Source: Nocardia salmonicida NBRC 13393
GTDB lineage: Bacteria; Actinomycetota; Actinomycetes; Mycobacteriales; Mycobacteriaceae
Direction of reading: 5' to 3'
Length of the DNA stretch: 64,000 nucleotides
Assembly (NCBI RefSeq): GCF_001613085.1
Contig: NZ_BDBR01000011.1
Span: 62,001-126,000, forward strand
A program made the translations under genes and the position numbers. The notes beneath the pieces are model-generated. The model did no database searches and was not told the DNA's origin. It was given only the letters and a program-made list of their open reading frames with translations. This document shows positions 63,366 through 64,000 of this stretch, one piece after another. Numbering within the stretch: position 1 is the first letter of the stretch; every line of letters begins with the position of its first letter.

Positions 63366-63851
63366 TTACGCTGAGGGTCCGATGTCGGCCCAGGTTCGCA
63401 GGGTCTCGACCCGACCCTCGAGCGCTCGCAATTCGGTGTCGTCGAGAACGGTGCGCTGGATGCCGCGGTCGACGGCGAACGCGGACTGCCGATGGTCGTC
63501 GATCACTTCCACGTCCAGCTGCACCGCGGTGTAGTCCTGCGCCGACGGCATCTGCTCGGCGAGGACTGTCGCCCGTCCGCGCGCGCACAACGCCACATTG
63601 CCGCCGCCGAGGATCAGCAACGCCACCTCCGGCCGCGCCCGCAACCGCGCCAGCGACCCACGATCGGACTTCAAGCTGAGGAGAATCCGCCGGTCGCCCG
63701 CGCGCACCGGCCAGGAGACCGGGATCGCGTGCGGCCCCGGATCGGTGGTCACCAGCACCGCGATGGTTTCCTGCGGCCATACCGGCAACACGTCCAGCTC
63801 AGGATGGTCGGACGCCACGTCCTGCCTTGCCGAATCTACCTCTGTACCCAT
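63366..63851 (-). CDS. PNPOx-like flavin/F420 binding protein
   Basis: A 161-residue split-barrel protein of the pyridoxamine-5'-phosphate-oxidase superfamily: HAIPVSWPVRAGDRRILLSLKSDRGSLARLRARPEVALLILGGGNVALCARGRATVLAEQ matches the FMN/F420-binding barrel. ATG 63851 begins MGTEVDSARQ; a longer frame upstream is unlikely. Substrate unknown. Beyond it to the window end nothing else is recognised. Confidence 0.75.
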   Translation of the reverse strand: MGTEVDSARQDVASDHPELDVLPVWPQETIAVLVTTDPGPHAIPVSWPVRAGDRRILLSLKSDRGSLARLRARPEVALLILGGGNVALCARGRATVLAEQMPSAQDYTAVQLDVEVIDDHRQSAFAVDRGIQRTVLDDTELRALEGRVETLRTWADIGPSA

Positions 63852-64000
63852 CAGCCTCACCTCGACGATCGCCGGACCCCTGCCCCGCCGCGAACGACGA
63901 GCTGCCTCGATTCTAAAGCGGTGCGGCCCTTGCTCGCTGGCGCGCGCATGATCGGCCACAAGATCTCAGCAACGTCTCAGACGCTGATGCCGTTCCCCGA

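Overview
The window reads as chromosome of a mycolic-acid actinomycete, most likely Nocardia or a close relative. The DNA is GC-rich throughout. It carries mycothiol S-conjugate amidase, type VII secretion cargo genes, F420/FMN-type oxidoreductases and two gene blocks whose order matches, from memory, Mycobacterium tuberculosis: mca–DUF4307–greA–metB ... cbs–SGNH hydrolase–fadA3, and ppx–DUF501–ftsB-like–eno–lpqU-like.

Layout. 1–2.7 kb: end of an ethanolamine permease plus eutB and eutC. 2.8–7.2 kb: Nudix protein, mca block, greA with a structured leader, metB. 7.3–19.4 kb: accessory DNA lying between metB and cbs. It holds a glutaryl-CoA-dehydrogenase-like enzyme, a flavin monooxygenase, a CmpX-like membrane protein, an erm rRNA methylase with a promoter, leader peptide and hairpin that look like an antibiotic-responsive attenuator, a Leu/Glu-type dehydrogenase with a divergent LysR regulator, a broken HTH gene, a markedly AT-richer type VII secretion cargo cassette, and a VapBC pair. 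19.5–25.3 kb: cbs, SGNH hydrolase, thiolase, YccA-type membrane protein, RlmG-like methyltransferase. 25.7–35.3 kb: small lipoproteins and metal-binding-looking proteins (DUF6153, DUF305), a decayed serine hydrolase, GntR regulator, MHYT sensor, POT peptide transporter and an APC permease.

35.5–40.0 kb is a small decayed integrative element in a tRNA gene with anticodon UAA. A 39-bp copy of the tRNA 3' part marks its far end and an N-terminally broken tyrosine integrase lies beside the tRNA. 40.2–46.9 kb: secreted proteins, an AhpD-like protein, and an acyl-CoA dehydrogenase/TetR/P450 group. 46.9–51.2 kb is the conserved ppx–eno–lpqU block.

51.3–62.7 kb is the most interesting region. Two divergent operons face each other across about 300 bp that contains two IdeR/DmdR-type iron boxes, one per operon. 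One operon encodes a dipeptide/nickel-class ABC importer whose second permease and both ATPases are fused into one 885-residue protein. The other encodes a VioC/AsnO-like Fe(II)/2-oxoglutarate hydroxylase, SbnB-like and SbnA-like enzymes (2,3-diaminopropionate chemistry), an SbnH-like PLP decarboxylase and a MATE exporter. No NRPS, NIS synthetase or opine dehydrogenase is present in the window. I infer an iron-repressed pathway that makes, exports and re-imports a small amino-acid-derived metallophore. TerD and a PNPOx-like protein close the window.
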